Assembly: GCF_011601275.1 (NCBI RefSeq)
Contig: NZ_JAAOLY010000007.1
Span: forward strand, 62,001-126,000
DNA: 64,000 nucleotides
Direction of reading: 5' to 3'
Source of the DNA: Janthinobacterium lividum
GTDB taxonomy: Bacteria; Pseudomonadota; Gammaproteobacteria; Burkholderiales; Burkholderiaceae_D
The position numbers and the translations under genes were made by a program. Shown piece by piece: positions 9,646 to 19,340 of the stretch (position 1 is its first letter; each line of letters starts with the position of its first letter). The notes under the pieces were generated by a model. It had not been told where the DNA came from and did no database searches. It saw only the letters and a list, made by a program, of their open reading frames with translations.

Positions 9646-10644
9646 TCACGCCTCGTCGTCCTCGTCGTCCTCGTCGGCCAGCTTGTCGAACACCAGCAGC
9701 TCGCTCTTGCCCAGTCCGGCCATGACGAAAGGATCGTCGGCGGGAAAGCGGCCCGTATCGACCAGCATGCGCAGCTTGCTCAAGCGCTCGCCCTGCGCCA
9801 GCGCTTGCGCCTGCGGATCGGCATCAGTCTGCCCCGCATGCCCGATCGCGCGGGTCACGGACTCGGGAAACTCCCATAATTCGGCGATCCGCACCGACAG
9901 GATGCGCGCTTGCGCGAACACCTGGGCAATGAAGGCGTCCGATTGCGGGAAGGCATCGGGCGCATGCATCTGGTCGATCAGGCGGAACGCCACCACCAGG
10001 CCGACATTGGCCATCAGTCCCGCCAGATACGCGTCGAAGGCGTTGGCCTGCATGGCCGGCGCGACCAAGTTGGCCGCCAGCGCGCATTTCTCGGACTGGC
10101 GCCAGATCAGCGGCGCCGTGCGTATGGTCAGTCCGCCGCTTTGCATGCTGACGATGGGGCGGAAGGCGACGCGGGCCAGCAGCATGCGCATGCCGTTTTG
10201 CCCGAGCAGCATGATGGCGCCTTCCATGTTGTTGATCGACGGGCTGGCGTTGTAGCGCGAATGGTAGCGGGGCCGGTTCGCTTCGCGGTAGACTTCGGCC
10301 ACCAGCAGCACGTCCTGGGCCAGCTGGCGCGACAATTCGGCCGCGCTCATGTTTTCATTTTGCAAGGTCCGCATCAACTGCGGAATGATGGCCGGAATGC
10401 GCGGCACGAGCGCGGCGCCAGCGATCGGCTCACGGGCCAGGCGCGTCAATTCATCCAGAATCTGCTGTTCGGCCTGCTTTGTCGCCTGCGCCGAACCGGC
10501 CGCCGCCAGCCAGCGGTAGTAGATGGCGTCGATTTCGGTGATGGTGGCCGGCTGCCGTGCCATCTCGGACGCTGCCGCAGCAGCGCGAGGCGCAGGCTTG
10601 TTTTTTTCGTCGCCGCCGTTCAGTAATTTTCCTATCCAACCCAT
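9646..10644 (-). CDS. HDOD-domain protein
   Basis: A 332-residue cytoplasmic protein with a low-complexity N-terminus (MGWIGKLLNGGDEKNK, then an alanine-rich stretch to about 30). An HDOD domain spans about residues 80-290, with IPAIIPQLMRTLQNE at its start, then INNMEGAIMLLGQNGMRMLL and the inner helix containing YLAGLMANVG. HDOD proteins are signalling adaptors related to HD phosphohydrolases without activity. The C-terminus is strongly acidic (DKLADEDDEDDEA). It is a lone gene, convergent with livF and divergent from the DinB gene, and its partner is unknown. Confidence 0.85.
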   Translation of the reverse strand: MGWIGKLLNGGDEKNKPAPRAAAAASEMARQPATITEIDAIYYRWLAAAGSAQATKQAEQQILDELTRLAREPIAGAALVPRIPAIIPQLMRTLQNENMSAAELSRQLAQDVLLVAEVYREANRPRYHSRYNASPSINNMEGAIMLLGQNGMRMLLARVAFRPIVSMQSGGLTIRTAPLIWRQSEKCALAANLVAPAMQANAFDAYLAGLMANVGLVVAFRLIDQMHAPDAFPQSDAFIAQVFAQARILSVRIAELWEFPESVTRAIGHAGQTDADPQAQALAQGERLSKLRMLVDTGRFPADDPFVMAGLGKSELLVFDKLADEDDEDDEA

Positions 10645-10807
10645 TTTGTTCTTCCAGCCCTATCTGCATCACTATCGCGAAATCCGCCCCGCGATTTTAC
10701 TTGATGATGGCAGCGCCGGTGGGGCGGACGTGGCCGCTTTGTCCACCTGCCGCAACATGCTACAGTGGCACGACATGCCCCCTGCCATGCTCGACAAGCG
10801 ACCCATC

Positions 10808-11392
10808 ATGAACAATCCACTTGCACACTACATCACCAGCCAGGCGTACAACAACGCATGGGCCAACCACCGCCTGCTGAAAGCTTGCGGGCAACTGACG
10901 CAGGCCGAATTCCAGGCCACGCGCGTCAGTTTTTTCCCCACCATCCAGTCCACCCTGAACCACATCCTCACATGCGACTGGTTTTATCTAGACGCGCTCG
11001 AGCGCGAGCTGCGCGGCGAAGCGCCCCATGCCGATTGCTATGTCTTCTTTGAACAGGATGAACCGTTCACGGATTGCGCAACCCTGCACGCGGCCCAGCA
11101 CGCGTCGGACCTGCGCCTGATCGCCCATTGCCGCAGCCTGTGCGATGCGGACCTGGCGCGGCCCGTGACGATATTGCGCGACACGCCGCAAGTCGACACG
11201 CGCCAGCGCATGCTGGCGCACCTGTTCCAGCACCAGATCCACCACCGGGGGCAAGTGCACGCCATGCTGGCCGGCACGCGCATCGCGCCGCCGCAACTCG
11301 ATGAATTCTTTTGCGCCGGCGAAGCGGACCTGCGGGCGCAGGATTTTGCGGAGCTGGGCTGGACGGAAGACGATATCTGGGGCCAACGCTGA
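10808..11392 (+). CDS. DinB-family protein
   Basis: A 194-residue four-helix-bundle protein of the DinB/YfiT metalloenzyme superfamily. The likely metal-binding histidines lie in LNHILTCDW (about 60) and HQIHHRGQVHAML (about 148-160). Members act as thiol-dependent transferases or are uncharacterised; no substrate can be assigned here. The start could be the ATG at 10808 or at 10787 (eight or so more residues, MLDKRPI-); neither has a strong ribosome site. It is divergent from the HDOD gene, with a 163-base intergenic region that shows no clear operator. Confidence 0.82.
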   Translation: MNNPLAHYITSQAYNNAWANHRLLKACGQLTQAEFQATRVSFFPTIQSTLNHILTCDWFYLDALERELRGEAPHADCYVFFEQDEPFTDCATLHAAQHASDLRLIAHCRSLCDADLARPVTILRDTPQVDTRQRMLAHLFQHQIHHRGQVHAMLAGTRIAPPQLDEFFCAGEADLRAQDFAELGWTEDDIWGQR

Positions 11393-11393
11393 A

Positions 11394-11786
11394 CTATGCC
11401 TCGGCGTGGCAGCAGACGCACAGCTTGTTGCCGTCCAGGTCGCGGAAGTAGGCGCCATAATAATGAGCGTGGTAATGGGGGCGCAAACCGGGCGGCCCTT
11501 CGCATACGGCGCCCAGCGCCAGCACGACCTGGTGGCAGCGGTCCACCTGCGCGCGGCTGGCCGCCAGCAAGGCCGTCATCTGCCCATTGCCGGGCGTAGC
11601 GGGCAAGCCGTCATGCGGCGCCGTCAGCACGAACAGGGGCCGCGGCGCCTGCTGCGCCATCCAGCCGGCCCAGGGCTTGGCCCGGTCATGAAATTTTTCG
11701 ATCAGGTCGAGTTCGCCCAGCAAGGCCGTGTAGAAGGCGTAGGCACGGGGAAAGTCGTTGGTACCGAGGCAGATATGGGACAGCAT
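11394..11786 (-). CDS. VOC-family (glyoxalase-like) protein
   Basis: A 130-residue protein of the vicinal-oxygen-chelate fold with paired beta-alpha-beta modules. It starts MLSHICLGTNDFPRAYAFY, where the early His may be a metal ligand, and ends YHAHYYGAYFRDLDGNKLCV, the standard last strand with D-x-D-G-N. Such proteins are lyases, dioxygenases or resistance proteins; the sequence alone does not say which. It ends one base from the convergent DinB gene. A second VOC gene with a similar ending lies at 58.3-58.7 kb. Confidence 0.85.
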   Translation of the reverse strand: MLSHICLGTNDFPRAYAFYTALLGELDLIEKFHDRAKPWAGWMAQQAPRPLFVLTAPHDGLPATPGNGQMTALLAASRAQVDRCHQVVLALGAVCEGPPGLRPHYHAHYYGAYFRDLDGNKLCVCCHAEA

Positions 11787-11869
11787 GCTGCTCCTTCATG
11801 AATGCAAGCGGGTGTGCGAAGAAATGCGCCAGCTGATTATAATGGCGCATCGCTTTCCGACACGCTCCC

Positions 11870-12409
11870 ATGCCAGACCTCGACCGCCTCCAGCTGCTTC
11901 CCCCCTCCAGCGCCGACCTCCCCGCTTTGCTGGCCTTCGAACTGGAAAACCGCGCGTATTTTGAAAACTGGGTCACGGCCCGCGCGCCGTCCTACTATCA
12001 CCACGAAGCCATCGCCGCCGCCATCGAGCAGGCGCAGCGCGAACGCGAGCAAGACCGCGCCTACCAGTACCTGGCCAAGCTGGACGGGCAAATCATCGGC
12101 AGGGTCAACCTGACGGGCGTCACTCGCCCCTATTTCAACAAGGCAGCGCTCGGTTACCGCATCGGCGAACGGTTCGGCGGACGCGGCTACGCCACGCGCG
12201 TGGTGGCCCTGCTGCTGGAAGAAGCGTTCGGCGCGCTGGAACTGTGGCGCCTGGAAGCGACGGCGCGGCCGCAAAACCTGGGCTCGGTCGCCGTCATGCA
12301 GCGCAACGGCTTTCATCAATATGGCAAATCGGAACAAGCCATGTTTTTCCAGAATGCCTGGTCGGATCTGCTGTATTTTGAACGGCGCAACACACAAGCC
12401 TTGGCCTGA
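11870..12409 (+). CDS. GNAT N-acetyltransferase (RimJ/RimL-like)
   Basis: A 179-residue acetyl-CoA-dependent acetyltransferase. It shows the RimJ/RimL pattern: FELENRAYFENWV near the N-terminus, IIGRVNLTGV (beta-4), the acetyl-CoA loop IGERFGGRGYATRVV (about 100-114) and LEATARPQNLGSVAVMQRNGF at the C-terminal side. The RimJ family acetylates protein N-termini or small amines; the target here is unknown. It stands alone between the VOC gene and two small membrane-protein genes. Confidence 0.88.
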   Translation: MPDLDRLQLLPPSSADLPALLAFELENRAYFENWVTARAPSYYHHEAIAAAIEQAQREREQDRAYQYLAKLDGQIIGRVNLTGVTRPYFNKAALGYRIGERFGGRGYATRVVALLLEEAFGALELWRLEATARPQNLGSVAVMQRNGFHQYGKSEQAMFFQNAWSDLLYFERRNTQALA

Positions 12410-12540
12410 GATAGCGCATTTTTCCGTCAGCAACGCGACTTTTATCCTATCAGGGGCGACTTTGTGACAACGCAAAGCAGCGCGATATTGGACTGATAAC
12501 GTCAAGGTGCGGGAATCTTCCCAACCTTGCCAAGTCCAAC

Positions 12541-12792
12541 ATGAAACTGCGGCTACGCCTGTTCGAACACGTGCTGGTGGTGCTGGCCTTGGCCGTCGTC
12601 ATCTTTGCCGCCGCCATTGTGCTGGCGCGCATGACACAGTGGGCGGAAGCGCGGGAACTGCCCACCTATCTCGTGCAGGGCATGCATCTGGTCGGCAAGG
12701 TGCTGTTTTTCCTGGACGGCTGCATCGTCATCGCCGTCAGCAGCATCCTGGCCGCCCGGCTGTTCCGCATGCTGACCAAGGAGGATTTATGA
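12541..12792 (+). CDS. small two-helix membrane protein
   Basis: An 83-residue protein with two predicted membrane helices (about residues 9-30, VLVVLALAVVIFAAAIVLA, and 48-72, around VLFFLDGCIVIAVSSILAA). I do not recognise a family. Its stop overlaps the start of the next small membrane protein (ATGA), so the two are probably made together. A function cannot be assigned. Confidence 0.65.
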   Translation: MKLRLRLFEHVLVVLALAVVIFAAAIVLARMTQWAEARELPTYLVQGMHLVGKVLFFLDGCIVIAVSSILAARLFRMLTKEDL

Positions 12793-13034
12793 ACAATCTG
12801 CACTACCTGCTGACTCTCCGGCATCCGCGCCGCTTCTGGTACAGCGCCATCGTCATCGCCGTGGCCTCGGCCATCGTGCTGGGACCCTGGCTCGACAGCA
12901 TTCCATGGCTGGTGGCCATCCCCTTCGTGGGCGGCGGCTTGCTGGTGGCGCTCGGCGAGCTGTGGGATGACATGCACGGCAAGCGCCTGCACAATGGCGG
13001 CGACGACACGCAGACACCGTGCCGGCACCCTTGA
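12789..13034 (+). CDS. small membrane protein coupled to the preceding gene
   Basis: An 81-residue protein that begins MNNLHYLLTLRHPRRFWYS and has two hydrophobic segments (about 18-33 and 38-58), ending in a charged tail (LWDDMHGKRLHNGGDD). The ATG overlaps the previous stop and has AAGGAGG just upstream, within the end of that gene. I do not recognise a family. The two genes look like subunits of one small membrane assembly. Confidence 0.65.
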   Translation: MNNLHYLLTLRHPRRFWYSAIVIAVASAIVLGPWLDSIPWLVAIPFVGGGLLVALGELWDDMHGKRLHNGGDDTQTPCRHP

Positions 13035-13227
13035 AACCGGGATGGTGATGCGTGCACGCAACAGCGGTGCGCCATACCTGCCATTTGCCTGCGCATTGGT
13101 CGCCGAATCAGCCTCGAACTGCCTCATTTAAGACTGGCTTCAGCCTCGCCGTGCATCGTGAACAGGTCGCCAGCAGCCTTGGCGTTTCCCATCACCATCA
13201 CGGGCACAGCCCAGCGAAAGAGCCGAC

Positions 13228-13899
13228 ATGAGCACATGGATGCGCACCAACAAAGGTTTTTTGATGTTTCTGCTGCTGTTCGGCGTGTTCCGCACGGCCG
13301 TGGCGGACTGGAATCCCATCCCGTCGGCGTCCATGCGTCCCAACCTGCTCGAGGGCGACGTGGTCTTCGTCAACCGCCTCGCCTTCAACCTGAAAGTGCC
13401 GCTCACCGATATCGTGCTGCAGCGCCTGGGCGAACCGGCCCGCGGCGACATCGTCACCTTTTCCTCGCCCAAAGACGGCACGCGATTGATCAAGCGCATC
13501 ATCGCCCTGCCCGGCGACACGGTGGAAATGCGCAATGAACAGCTGGTCATCAATGGCCAGCCCGCCCAATACACGGCGCTCGACACGGCGCCTGAAACCA
13601 TCGCCCATGTAGGTCAGCTGACGGCGCAGCGCATCAGCGAACGCAACCAGACGGAACAGCACAGCATCCAGGTCTTGCCGCAAATCGCAGGCGCGGCGCG
13701 CAGCTTTGCCCCCGTGACGGTGCCGGCCGACCATTTCCTCATGCTGGGAGACAACCGCGACAACAGCGCCGACTCGCGCTATTTCGGCTTCGTGCCCCGC
13801 GCACTGCTGATCGGCAAGGCCGAACGCATCCTCGTCTCGGCCAATATCCAGGAGCATTGGCAGCCGCGGCTGCAGCGTTTCGGCATGAAACTCGAATAA
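13228..13899 (+). CDS. lepB: signal peptidase I (accessory LepB)
   Basis: A 223-residue type I signal peptidase that cleaves Sec and Tat signal peptides at the outer face of the inner membrane. It has one N-terminal membrane helix (about 9-25), the catalytic serine in PSASMRP (Ser35), the catalytic lysine in RLIKRIIALPGD (Lys89) and the conserved box LMLGDNRDNSADSRYFGFVP near 170-190. It is shorter than the housekeeping LepB with its two helices and is not next to lepA or rnc, so it is probably a second, accessory enzyme. The product starts eight codons downstream of weak alternatives. Confidence 0.9.
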   Translation: MSTWMRTNKGFLMFLLLFGVFRTAVADWNPIPSASMRPNLLEGDVVFVNRLAFNLKVPLTDIVLQRLGEPARGDIVTFSSPKDGTRLIKRIIALPGDTVEMRNEQLVINGQPAQYTALDTAPETIAHVGQLTAQRISERNQTEQHSIQVLPQIAGAARSFAPVTVPADHFLMLGDNRDNSADSRYFGFVPRALLIGKAERILVSANIQEHWQPRLQRFGMKLE

Positions 13900-13945
13900 A
13901 CAGCCCTTGCAACGGCGCCGTGCTTTTCGGTTAGCATGGCGCATC

Positions 13946-14809
13946 ATGCAAAATTTTTCCTTCGCCAGCCAGCAGCCAGCCAGTGACAACGACGCTCTCG
14001 AGCAACTGGCGCAGTTCCTGCAGCGTCATCCCGACGTGCTGCTGCTGACGGGCGCCGGCATCAGCACGGCGTCCGGCATACCCGCATACCGCGACACGGA
14101 AGGCGTGCGGCACGGCAATGCCCCCGTGCAAGGCCCCGATTTTCGCCGCCAGGAAGCCGTGCGCCGCCGCTACTGGGCGCGCAGCATGGTGGGCTGGCCG
14201 ACCCTGGCGCGCGCCACGCCCAATCCTGGCCACCTGGCCATCGCCCAACTGGCCCAACGCCAGAGAATAGGCGGCCTGGTCACGCAAAACGTGGATGGCC
14301 TGCATCAGCAGGCAGGCAGTGCCGCCGTCACGGAGTTGCACGGCAGCATACATGGCGTCGTCTGCCTCGATTGCCGTACCCGCCACACGCGCCGCCTGAT
14401 CCAGGAGCAGCTCGAACGCGACAATCCGCAACTGCTGGGCGCCACGGCCACGCCGGCGCCCGACGGCGACGCCTTGCTGGAGCCGTCGCAGCTGGCCACT
14501 TTCCACGTGCCCGTGTGTCCCCGCTGCGGCGGCACCCTGCAGCCCGACGTGGTGTTTTTCGGCGATGGCGTGCCTGCCGCCTGCGCGGCCGAGGCCGAAC
14601 GCAAGATGCACACGGCCAGCGCCCTGCTGGTGGTGGGCTCGTCCGTCATGGTGTATTCGAGCTTTCGCCTGTGCCGCATGGCGGCTGAAACGGGCAAGCC
14701 CGTGGCCGCCATCAACATGGGCAAGACGCGCGCCGACCATTTGCTGGCATTCAAGACTAATGCTCCGGCACAAGACATCTTGCCTGCATTAGCGGCCATG
14801 CTGGGCTGA
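13946..14809 (+). CDS. NAD-dependent protein deacylase (sirtuin)
   Basis: A 287-residue sirtuin that removes acyl groups from lysines using NAD. Visible motifs are the NAD loop LLTGAGISTASGIPAYRD (about 33-50), TQNVDGLH (113-120), the catalytic His132 in LHGSIH, and the zinc ligands Cys140/Cys143 and Cys191/Cys194. The sequence is closest in style to class II (SIRT4-like) sirtuins. I chose ATG 13946 because the upstream extension from 13907 would need a TTG start and adds only basic residues. It is followed by fghA on the same strand, 56 bases away. Confidence 0.92.
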   Translation: MQNFSFASQQPASDNDALEQLAQFLQRHPDVLLLTGAGISTASGIPAYRDTEGVRHGNAPVQGPDFRRQEAVRRRYWARSMVGWPTLARATPNPGHLAIAQLAQRQRIGGLVTQNVDGLHQQAGSAAVTELHGSIHGVVCLDCRTRHTRRLIQEQLERDNPQLLGATATPAPDGDALLEPSQLATFHVPVCPRCGGTLQPDVVFFGDGVPAACAAEAERKMHTASALLVVGSSVMVYSSFRLCRMAAETGKPVAAINMGKTRADHLLAFKTNAPAQDILPALAAMLG

Positions 14810-14865
14810 TCCCGTGCCGGCCCTGCGCCGCTCTGGCTATACTGTGGCATTAACGAGGAGAATTC

Positions 14866-15735
14866 ATGCTGGAACTGTTGAGTGAACACGCCTGTTTTGG
14901 CGGCGTACAACGCTTTTATCGCCACGATGCGCAAGCCATCGGCTTGCCCATGCGTTTCTCGGCCTTCATTCCCGACACGGCGCCAGGCGCCACGGTCACC
15001 ACCAGGCGCCCCGCCCTGTTTTACCTGGCGGGCCTGACCTGCACGGAAGAAACATTCATGATCAAGGGCGGCGCGCAGCGCGTGGCGGCCGAGGAAGGCT
15101 TGATCCTGATCGCGCCCGACACCAGTCCCCGCGGCGCGAACATCGCGGGCGAAAGCGACTCCTGGGATTTCGGCGCGGGCGCCGGCTTTTACGTGGACGC
15201 CACCGAAGCGCCATGGAGCAGCCATTATCGGATGTACAGCTACCTGCTGGAACTGCGCGCCCTGCTGGAGCAGGAACTGGCGATCGATGCGCAACGCACG
15301 GGGATTTTCGGCCACTCGATGGGCGGCCATGGCGCGCTGGTGCTGGCCTTGCGCAATCCTGACCTGTTCCGCTCCGTGTCCGCCTTCGCCCCCATCGCCG
15401 CGCCGAGCCAATGTCCGTGGGGCAAAAAAGCATTCACGGGCTACCTGGGCGGCGATACAGCCGGCTGGCAGCAGTACGACGCCAGCGCGCTGATGCGCGG
15501 CCTGCAGGGCCAGCCGCCACTCTTCCCCGAAGGCATCTTGATCGACCAGGGCCTGGCCGACAAATTCTTGCCCGAGCAACTGCACCCCGACATCTTCGAA
15601 GCGGCGTGCCGCGACGCCGGCCAGCCATTAAGGCTGCGCCGCCATGCCGGCTATGACCACGGCTATTACTTCATCGCCAGCTTCATGGAAGAACATGTGC
15701 GCTTCCACGCAAGGAATCTGCGCGCCCTTGCCTGA
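14866..15735 (+). CDS. fghA: S-formylglutathione hydrolase
   Basis: A 289-residue alpha/beta hydrolase that cleaves S-formylglutathione to formate and glutathione, the second step of formaldehyde detoxification. Catalytic residues are Ser151 in GHSMGGHGA, Asp232 in LADKF and His265 in GYDHGYYFI; LFYLAGLTCTEETFM and FGAGAGFYVDATEAPW are typical family patterns. GAGGAGAATTC precedes the ATG. The partner glutathione-dependent formaldehyde dehydrogenase is not next to it, which is unusual but not rare. Confidence 0.94.
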   Translation: MLELLSEHACFGGVQRFYRHDAQAIGLPMRFSAFIPDTAPGATVTTRRPALFYLAGLTCTEETFMIKGGAQRVAAEEGLILIAPDTSPRGANIAGESDSWDFGAGAGFYVDATEAPWSSHYRMYSYLLELRALLEQELAIDAQRTGIFGHSMGGHGALVLALRNPDLFRSVSAFAPIAAPSQCPWGKKAFTGYLGGDTAGWQQYDASALMRGLQGQPPLFPEGILIDQGLADKFLPEQLHPDIFEAACRDAGQPLRLRRHAGYDHGYYFIASFMEEHVRFHARNLRALA

Positions 15736-15755
15736 TCTATTGATCTACTCTACTG

Positions 15756-16415
15756 CTACGTGCTGGTATGCCCGTTGAAATGGCGCGTGTACCAGTCCGT
15801 TGCCAGCAGGGCCGCCTGGTGACGGGTGTCGGGGCCGCCAGGCGTGGCGATCTGTTCCAGTTGCTTGTCGCAGCGCAAGGTGGCAAACGCCATGCGGTTC
15901 AGGCCAGCCACGTCGGGGTCGCGTCCGCCCACGATCAGCAGAGACGGCACGCGCACGTTTTCCAGGGCCGCCTTGCCCGCCATTTCCACCTGGCCATCGC
16001 AAACGGCGAGCGCGGCGATTTCCGCACTGCGCCAGGCCGCCAGCTGCATCACGACGGCCGCGCTGGTGCCATAGCCATACAGGCCGCAGGGCAAGCGCCG
16101 CGTGGACGGGTCCACTTGCAGCCAGCCCAGGGCTTTTTCCAGCTGGCGCGCCAGCAGCACGATATCGCTGCGCACGAAATACGCGTGGCCATTGCTGCCG
16201 CCGCCGGGCTCGACACCGGCCTGGTCGAAGCGCAGGGTGGCGATGCCCGCTCGCAAAAAATCCTGGGAGGTGGCGTGGCTGGAGGCGCCCAGATAGTCGC
16301 TATCGGCGCCCGCGCCGTGGGCAAACAGGACGATGCCCACGGGCCGCTCGGGCATTTCAAGCACGCCGTCCATTTGAAGTTCATCGGCCGTGATGCTGAC
16401 AAATTGTTCTTGCAT
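15756..16415 (-). CDS. alpha/beta hydrolase-like protein with an altered nucleophile elbow
   Basis: A 219-residue cytoplasmic protein with the dienelactone-hydrolase-like fold. It has IVLFAHGAGADSDY near 30 and LRFDQAGVEPGGG near 62. The usual nucleophile elbow G-x-S-T-G reads GYGTSAA here, so the expected serine is glycine and a serine appears two positions later. The acid-turn aspartate is present in IVGGRDPDV, but the usual G-A-x-H-L-F stretch before the last helix reads TPGGPDTRHQ. It may be non-catalytic or use shifted residues. It is convergent with fghA, 20 bases apart. Confidence 0.75.
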   Translation of the reverse strand: MQEQFVSITADELQMDGVLEMPERPVGIVLFAHGAGADSDYLGASSHATSQDFLRAGIATLRFDQAGVEPGGGSNGHAYFVRSDIVLLARQLEKALGWLQVDPSTRRLPCGLYGYGTSAAVVMQLAAWRSAEIAALAVCDGQVEMAGKAALENVRVPSLLIVGGRDPDVAGLNRMAFATLRCDKQLEQIATPGGPDTRHQAALLATDWYTRHFNGHTST

Positions 16416-16545
16416 GGCTGCCTCCGCTATCGAGCTGGGATCTTGCCGGGCCGGGCACAGCCTGCATGCCCAAGGCGGCTAGCCTCAGTGTAGCAGCCTG
16501 CGCCCGTTCACGCGCGGCGCACGTCAAATTCGCCACGCGCCCGCA

Positions 16546-18864
16546 TCAGACGGCGCCGTGCCGGTCCAGTCCCTTCAGCACGGCTTCGGGGCGGATCGGC
16601 AAATGCCGCACGCGAGAAGCCACGGCGGCGAAGATGGCGTTGCCGATTGCCGGCGCCACGGCGGTCGTGGGCGGCTCGCCCATGCCCGTCGACGTTGCCG
16701 TGCTGGCCACGAATTCGATGTCAAGCTCGGGCACGTCAGCCATGCGCAGGGGCGTGTAGGTATTCAGGTTCGTATCCTTCACTTCGCCGTTCAGGAAGGC
16801 AGTGCCTTCATGCAAGGCCATGCTCACGCCCCACAGGGCGCCTCCTTCCGCCTGCGCCAGCGCGCCATCGGGGTCGACGATGCTGCCCGCGTCGATCACC
16901 ATGAACAGCTTTTCGACTTTCACCATGCAAGTGCTGCGGTCTACTTTCACCCTGGCAACACACGCCGTCCAGGTGGGCATGTCGCGTTCCTGGCCGAACG
17001 TGGCGGCGATGCCAAGTCCCGTGTCGGGCGGCATTGCAGTGCCCCAGCCTGCTTTTTCCGCCACGCGCCGCAGCACGTGGGCCAGGCGCGCGGCACCGCC
17101 GACGGCGTTCGGCGCACTGCCCGCATTGCGCCCCGTCGCCTGCAACAGCGACAAACGGAAAGCCAGCGGATCGACCTTGGCCGCCTGCGCCGCCTCGTCC
17201 ATGAAACTTTCCACCGCCCAATTCGTCCAGCCGGGGCCCACGGAGCGCAGCCAGCCGGGGCGGAAACTGCTGTTGGCCAGGTCGTTCGACACGGCCCGCA
17301 CGCGCTGCGCGCCCACCGTATACCAGTGGTCGGCGCCAGCGATGGCGAACGGGTCATACGGATGGCCCTGCTTATCCTTGGCCAGGAAGGCAGGGATCAT
17401 GGCTTGCGTGGGCCAGCCCGCGCTGGCTTCATGTACCATCGCCGAGACCTTGCCATCCGCATCGAACGCCATGCGCACATGCTGCACGGAGGGCGAACGG
17501 GGCGAATCGAAACGGGCGTCGTCGGACCGCGTGCAAATCATCTTGACGGGGCGGCCCACGGCTTGCGCCGCCAGCGCGGCCGGCACGCAATAATCGCCAT
17601 TCAGGCGCCGTCCGAAGCCGCCGCCGAGCAGATAGGTGTGCAGCATGACACGGCTCTCGGGCACCTTCAACGCTTGCGCCAGCACGGGCAGGATCAACGA
17701 TTGCCATTGGTTGCCCGCATGAATGTGCCAGACGCCGTCAACTTCCTGCGCCAGGGCATTGACGGGTTCCAGCTGGAAATGTAGCACGGTGCTGGTCGTG
17801 TAGTGGCGTTCCAGCTGCAGGCTGGCATCGTTGAACGCTTGCTCCACGCCGTCATCATCGACGACGCGGGCGCCCAGGCTGGCATCGGCCAGCTGCTTGG
17901 TGGCGTAGTTGACAATGTCCTGTTCCGCCACGTGGGCGGCCGCGCCGGCCCGCCATTTCACTTGCACCAGCTCGGCCGCGCGCATGGCGGCCGCATACGT
18001 TTCGGCCACCACAATGACCCAGCCGGGCACCGTGCCGCTGGGGTCTTGCAAGGCGAACGAACGCAGGTAGCCCTGTACCTTCTTGGCCGCCGTATCGTCG
18101 ATGGAGACCACTTTCGCGCCGTAGCGCGTGGGCGGGATCTTCGGGCGTGCAAACAGCATGCCCTCGACTTCCGCATCGATGCCGTACAGGGCCGTGCCAT
18201 TGATTTTCGCGGGGATGTCGAGCGCCTGCACGTTCTGGCCGACCAGGCTGCGCTGCTGCGGCGTTTTCAGCACGATGGCTTTCAGTTGCTCGGGCGTGTA
18301 CTGGCGCGCCAGCTTGCCACGGCGCACGATGTCGCCATAGCTGATCGACCGCCCCCGGCCATGCACGACGCCCAGCCTGGCGTGGCAGGCGGACACGGGC
18401 ACGCGCAACAGGCGCGCGCCCTCCTCGACCAGCGCCAGGCGCCCGGCCGCGCCGGCACGGCTGAGCGGGTCGAAATTCTGCCACACGGACCAGCTGCCGC
18501 CCGTCACCATCAAGCCCCATTTCGGGTCCGTGTCCACGTAATGCAGGCGTACCTTGCTCCAGTCCGCTTCCAGCTCCTCGGCCACGATGCGCGCCAGGGC
18601 CGTGCCGATGTGCTGGCCCATTTCCGCCTTGGCGATGTTGACGGTAACGATGCCGTCGCGGCTTATCTGGAACCAGATGCTGGGGTCGAACACGGCTGCG
18701 GCGCTTTGCTTTGGCGGCACGGGCGCCGCCTTGCCTGCGGCCAGGGAGCTGTCGGCGCGCAAAAAGGCGAGGGTAAACCCCGTGCCGGCGGCGGCGATCA
18801 GGAAACCGCGCCGGCCCGGCGAAGGAGCACGTATCCCTGAATTTTCTTTCGGCAACTTAAACAC
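16546..18864 (-). CDS. molybdopterin-binding aldehyde/isoquinoline oxidoreductase, large subunit (IorB-like)
   Basis: A 772-residue catalytic subunit of the xanthine oxidase family, with Mo-cytosine-dinucleotide cofactor expected. The Tat signal has twin arginines in [11 protein letters not shown] (about 18-28), so the folded enzyme is exported. Further on are [12 protein letters not shown] (cofactor binding) and [19 protein letters not shown], where the Glu is the expected active-site base. I chose the GTG at 18864 because AGGAGG lies six bases upstream and it overlaps the small subunit's end. It acts with the 2Fe-2S subunit and cytochrome c encoded upstream; members oxidise N-heterocycles or aldehydes. 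Substrate not determinable. Confidence 0.9.
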   Translation of the reverse strand: MFKLPKENSGIRAPSPGRRGFLIAAAGTGFTLAFLRADSSLAAGKAAPVPPKQSAAAVFDPSIWFQISRDGIVTVNIAKAEMGQHIGTALARIVAEELEADWSKVRLHYVDTDPKWGLMVTGGSWSVWQNFDPLSRAGAAGRLALVEEGARLLRVPVSACHARLGVVHGRGRSISYGDIVRRGKLARQYTPEQLKAIVLKTPQQRSLVGQNVQALDIPAKINGTALYGIDAEVEGMLFARPKIPPTRYGAKVVSIDDTAAKKVQGYLRSFALQDPSGTVPGWVIVVAETYAAAMRAAELVQVKWRAGAAAHVAEQDIVNYATKQLADASLGARVVDDDGVEQAFNDASLQLERHYTTSTVLHFQLEPVNALAQEVDGVWHIHAGNQWQSLILPVLAQALKVPESRVMLHTYLLGGGFGRRLNGDYCVPAALAAQAVGRPVKMICTRSDDARFDSPRSPSVQHVRMAFDADGKVSAMVHEASAGWPTQAMIPAFLAKDKQGHPYDPFAIAGADHWYTVGAQRVRAVSNDLANSSFRPGWLRSVGPGWTNWAVESFMDEAAQAAKVDPLAFRLSLLQATGRNAGSAPNAVGGAARLAHVLRRVAEKAGWGTAMPPDTGLGIAATFGQERDMPTWTACVARVKVDRSTCMVKVEKLFMVIDAGSIVDPDGALAQAEGGALWGVSMALHEGTAFLNGEVKDTNLNTYTPLRMADVPELDIEFVASTATSTGMGEPPTTAVAPAIGNAIFAAVASRVRHLPIRPEAVLKGLDRHGAV

Positions 18865-19324
18865 CGGACGCCTCCTGCATGCCGGCCGCCAGCTTGATCG
18901 CCTTGCGGATGCGCACATACGCCATGCAGCGGCACAGGTTGCCGCTCATGACGGCATCGATATTCGCATCCGTCGGCTGCGGATAGTCTTTCAGCAGGGT
19001 GGCCGCCTGCATGATCTGGCCCGACTGGCAATAGCCGCACTGGGGCGCCTGCGTGGCAAGCCACGCCCGCTGCAAAGGGTGTGTGCCATCCGGCGACAGG
19101 CCTTCGATGGTGGTGATGGCGCAGCCGGCCACGGTGGCAATCGGCGTGATACACGAGCGCATGGCGCGGCCATCCACGTGCACGGTGCAGGCGCCGCACA
19201 TGCCGATGCCGCAGCCAAATTTCGTGCCTTTTAATTTAACTTCGTCGCGCAGCACCCACAGCAGGGGCGTCCCGGCGTCGGTCTCGGTGCCGAAGGGCTG
19301 GCCATTCACGGTAATGTTGTACAT
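18857..19324 (-). CDS. 2Fe-2S subunit of the molybdenum hydroxylase (IorA-like)
   Basis: A 155-residue iron-sulfur subunit. The N-terminal plant-type 2Fe-2S cluster is bound by cysteines in [16 protein letters not shown] plus a later Cys in RSCITP; the C-terminal all-helical cluster is bound by QCGYCQSGQ and GNLCRCM. It carries electrons from the molybdenum site to the cytochrome. It has no signal peptide and so should leave the cell bound to the Tat-signalled large subunit. It overlaps the large-subunit gene by eight bases and follows the cytochrome gene after 16 bases. Confidence 0.94.
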   Translation of the reverse strand: MYNITVNGQPFGTETDAGTPLLWVLRDEVKLKGTKFGCGIGMCGACTVHVDGRAMRSCITPIATVAGCAITTIEGLSPDGTHPLQRAWLATQAPQCGYCQSGQIMQAATLLKDYPQPTDANIDAVMSGNLCRCMAYVRIRKAIKLAAGMQEASGV

Positions 19325-19340
19325 AAAAAACTTTCAGTAA

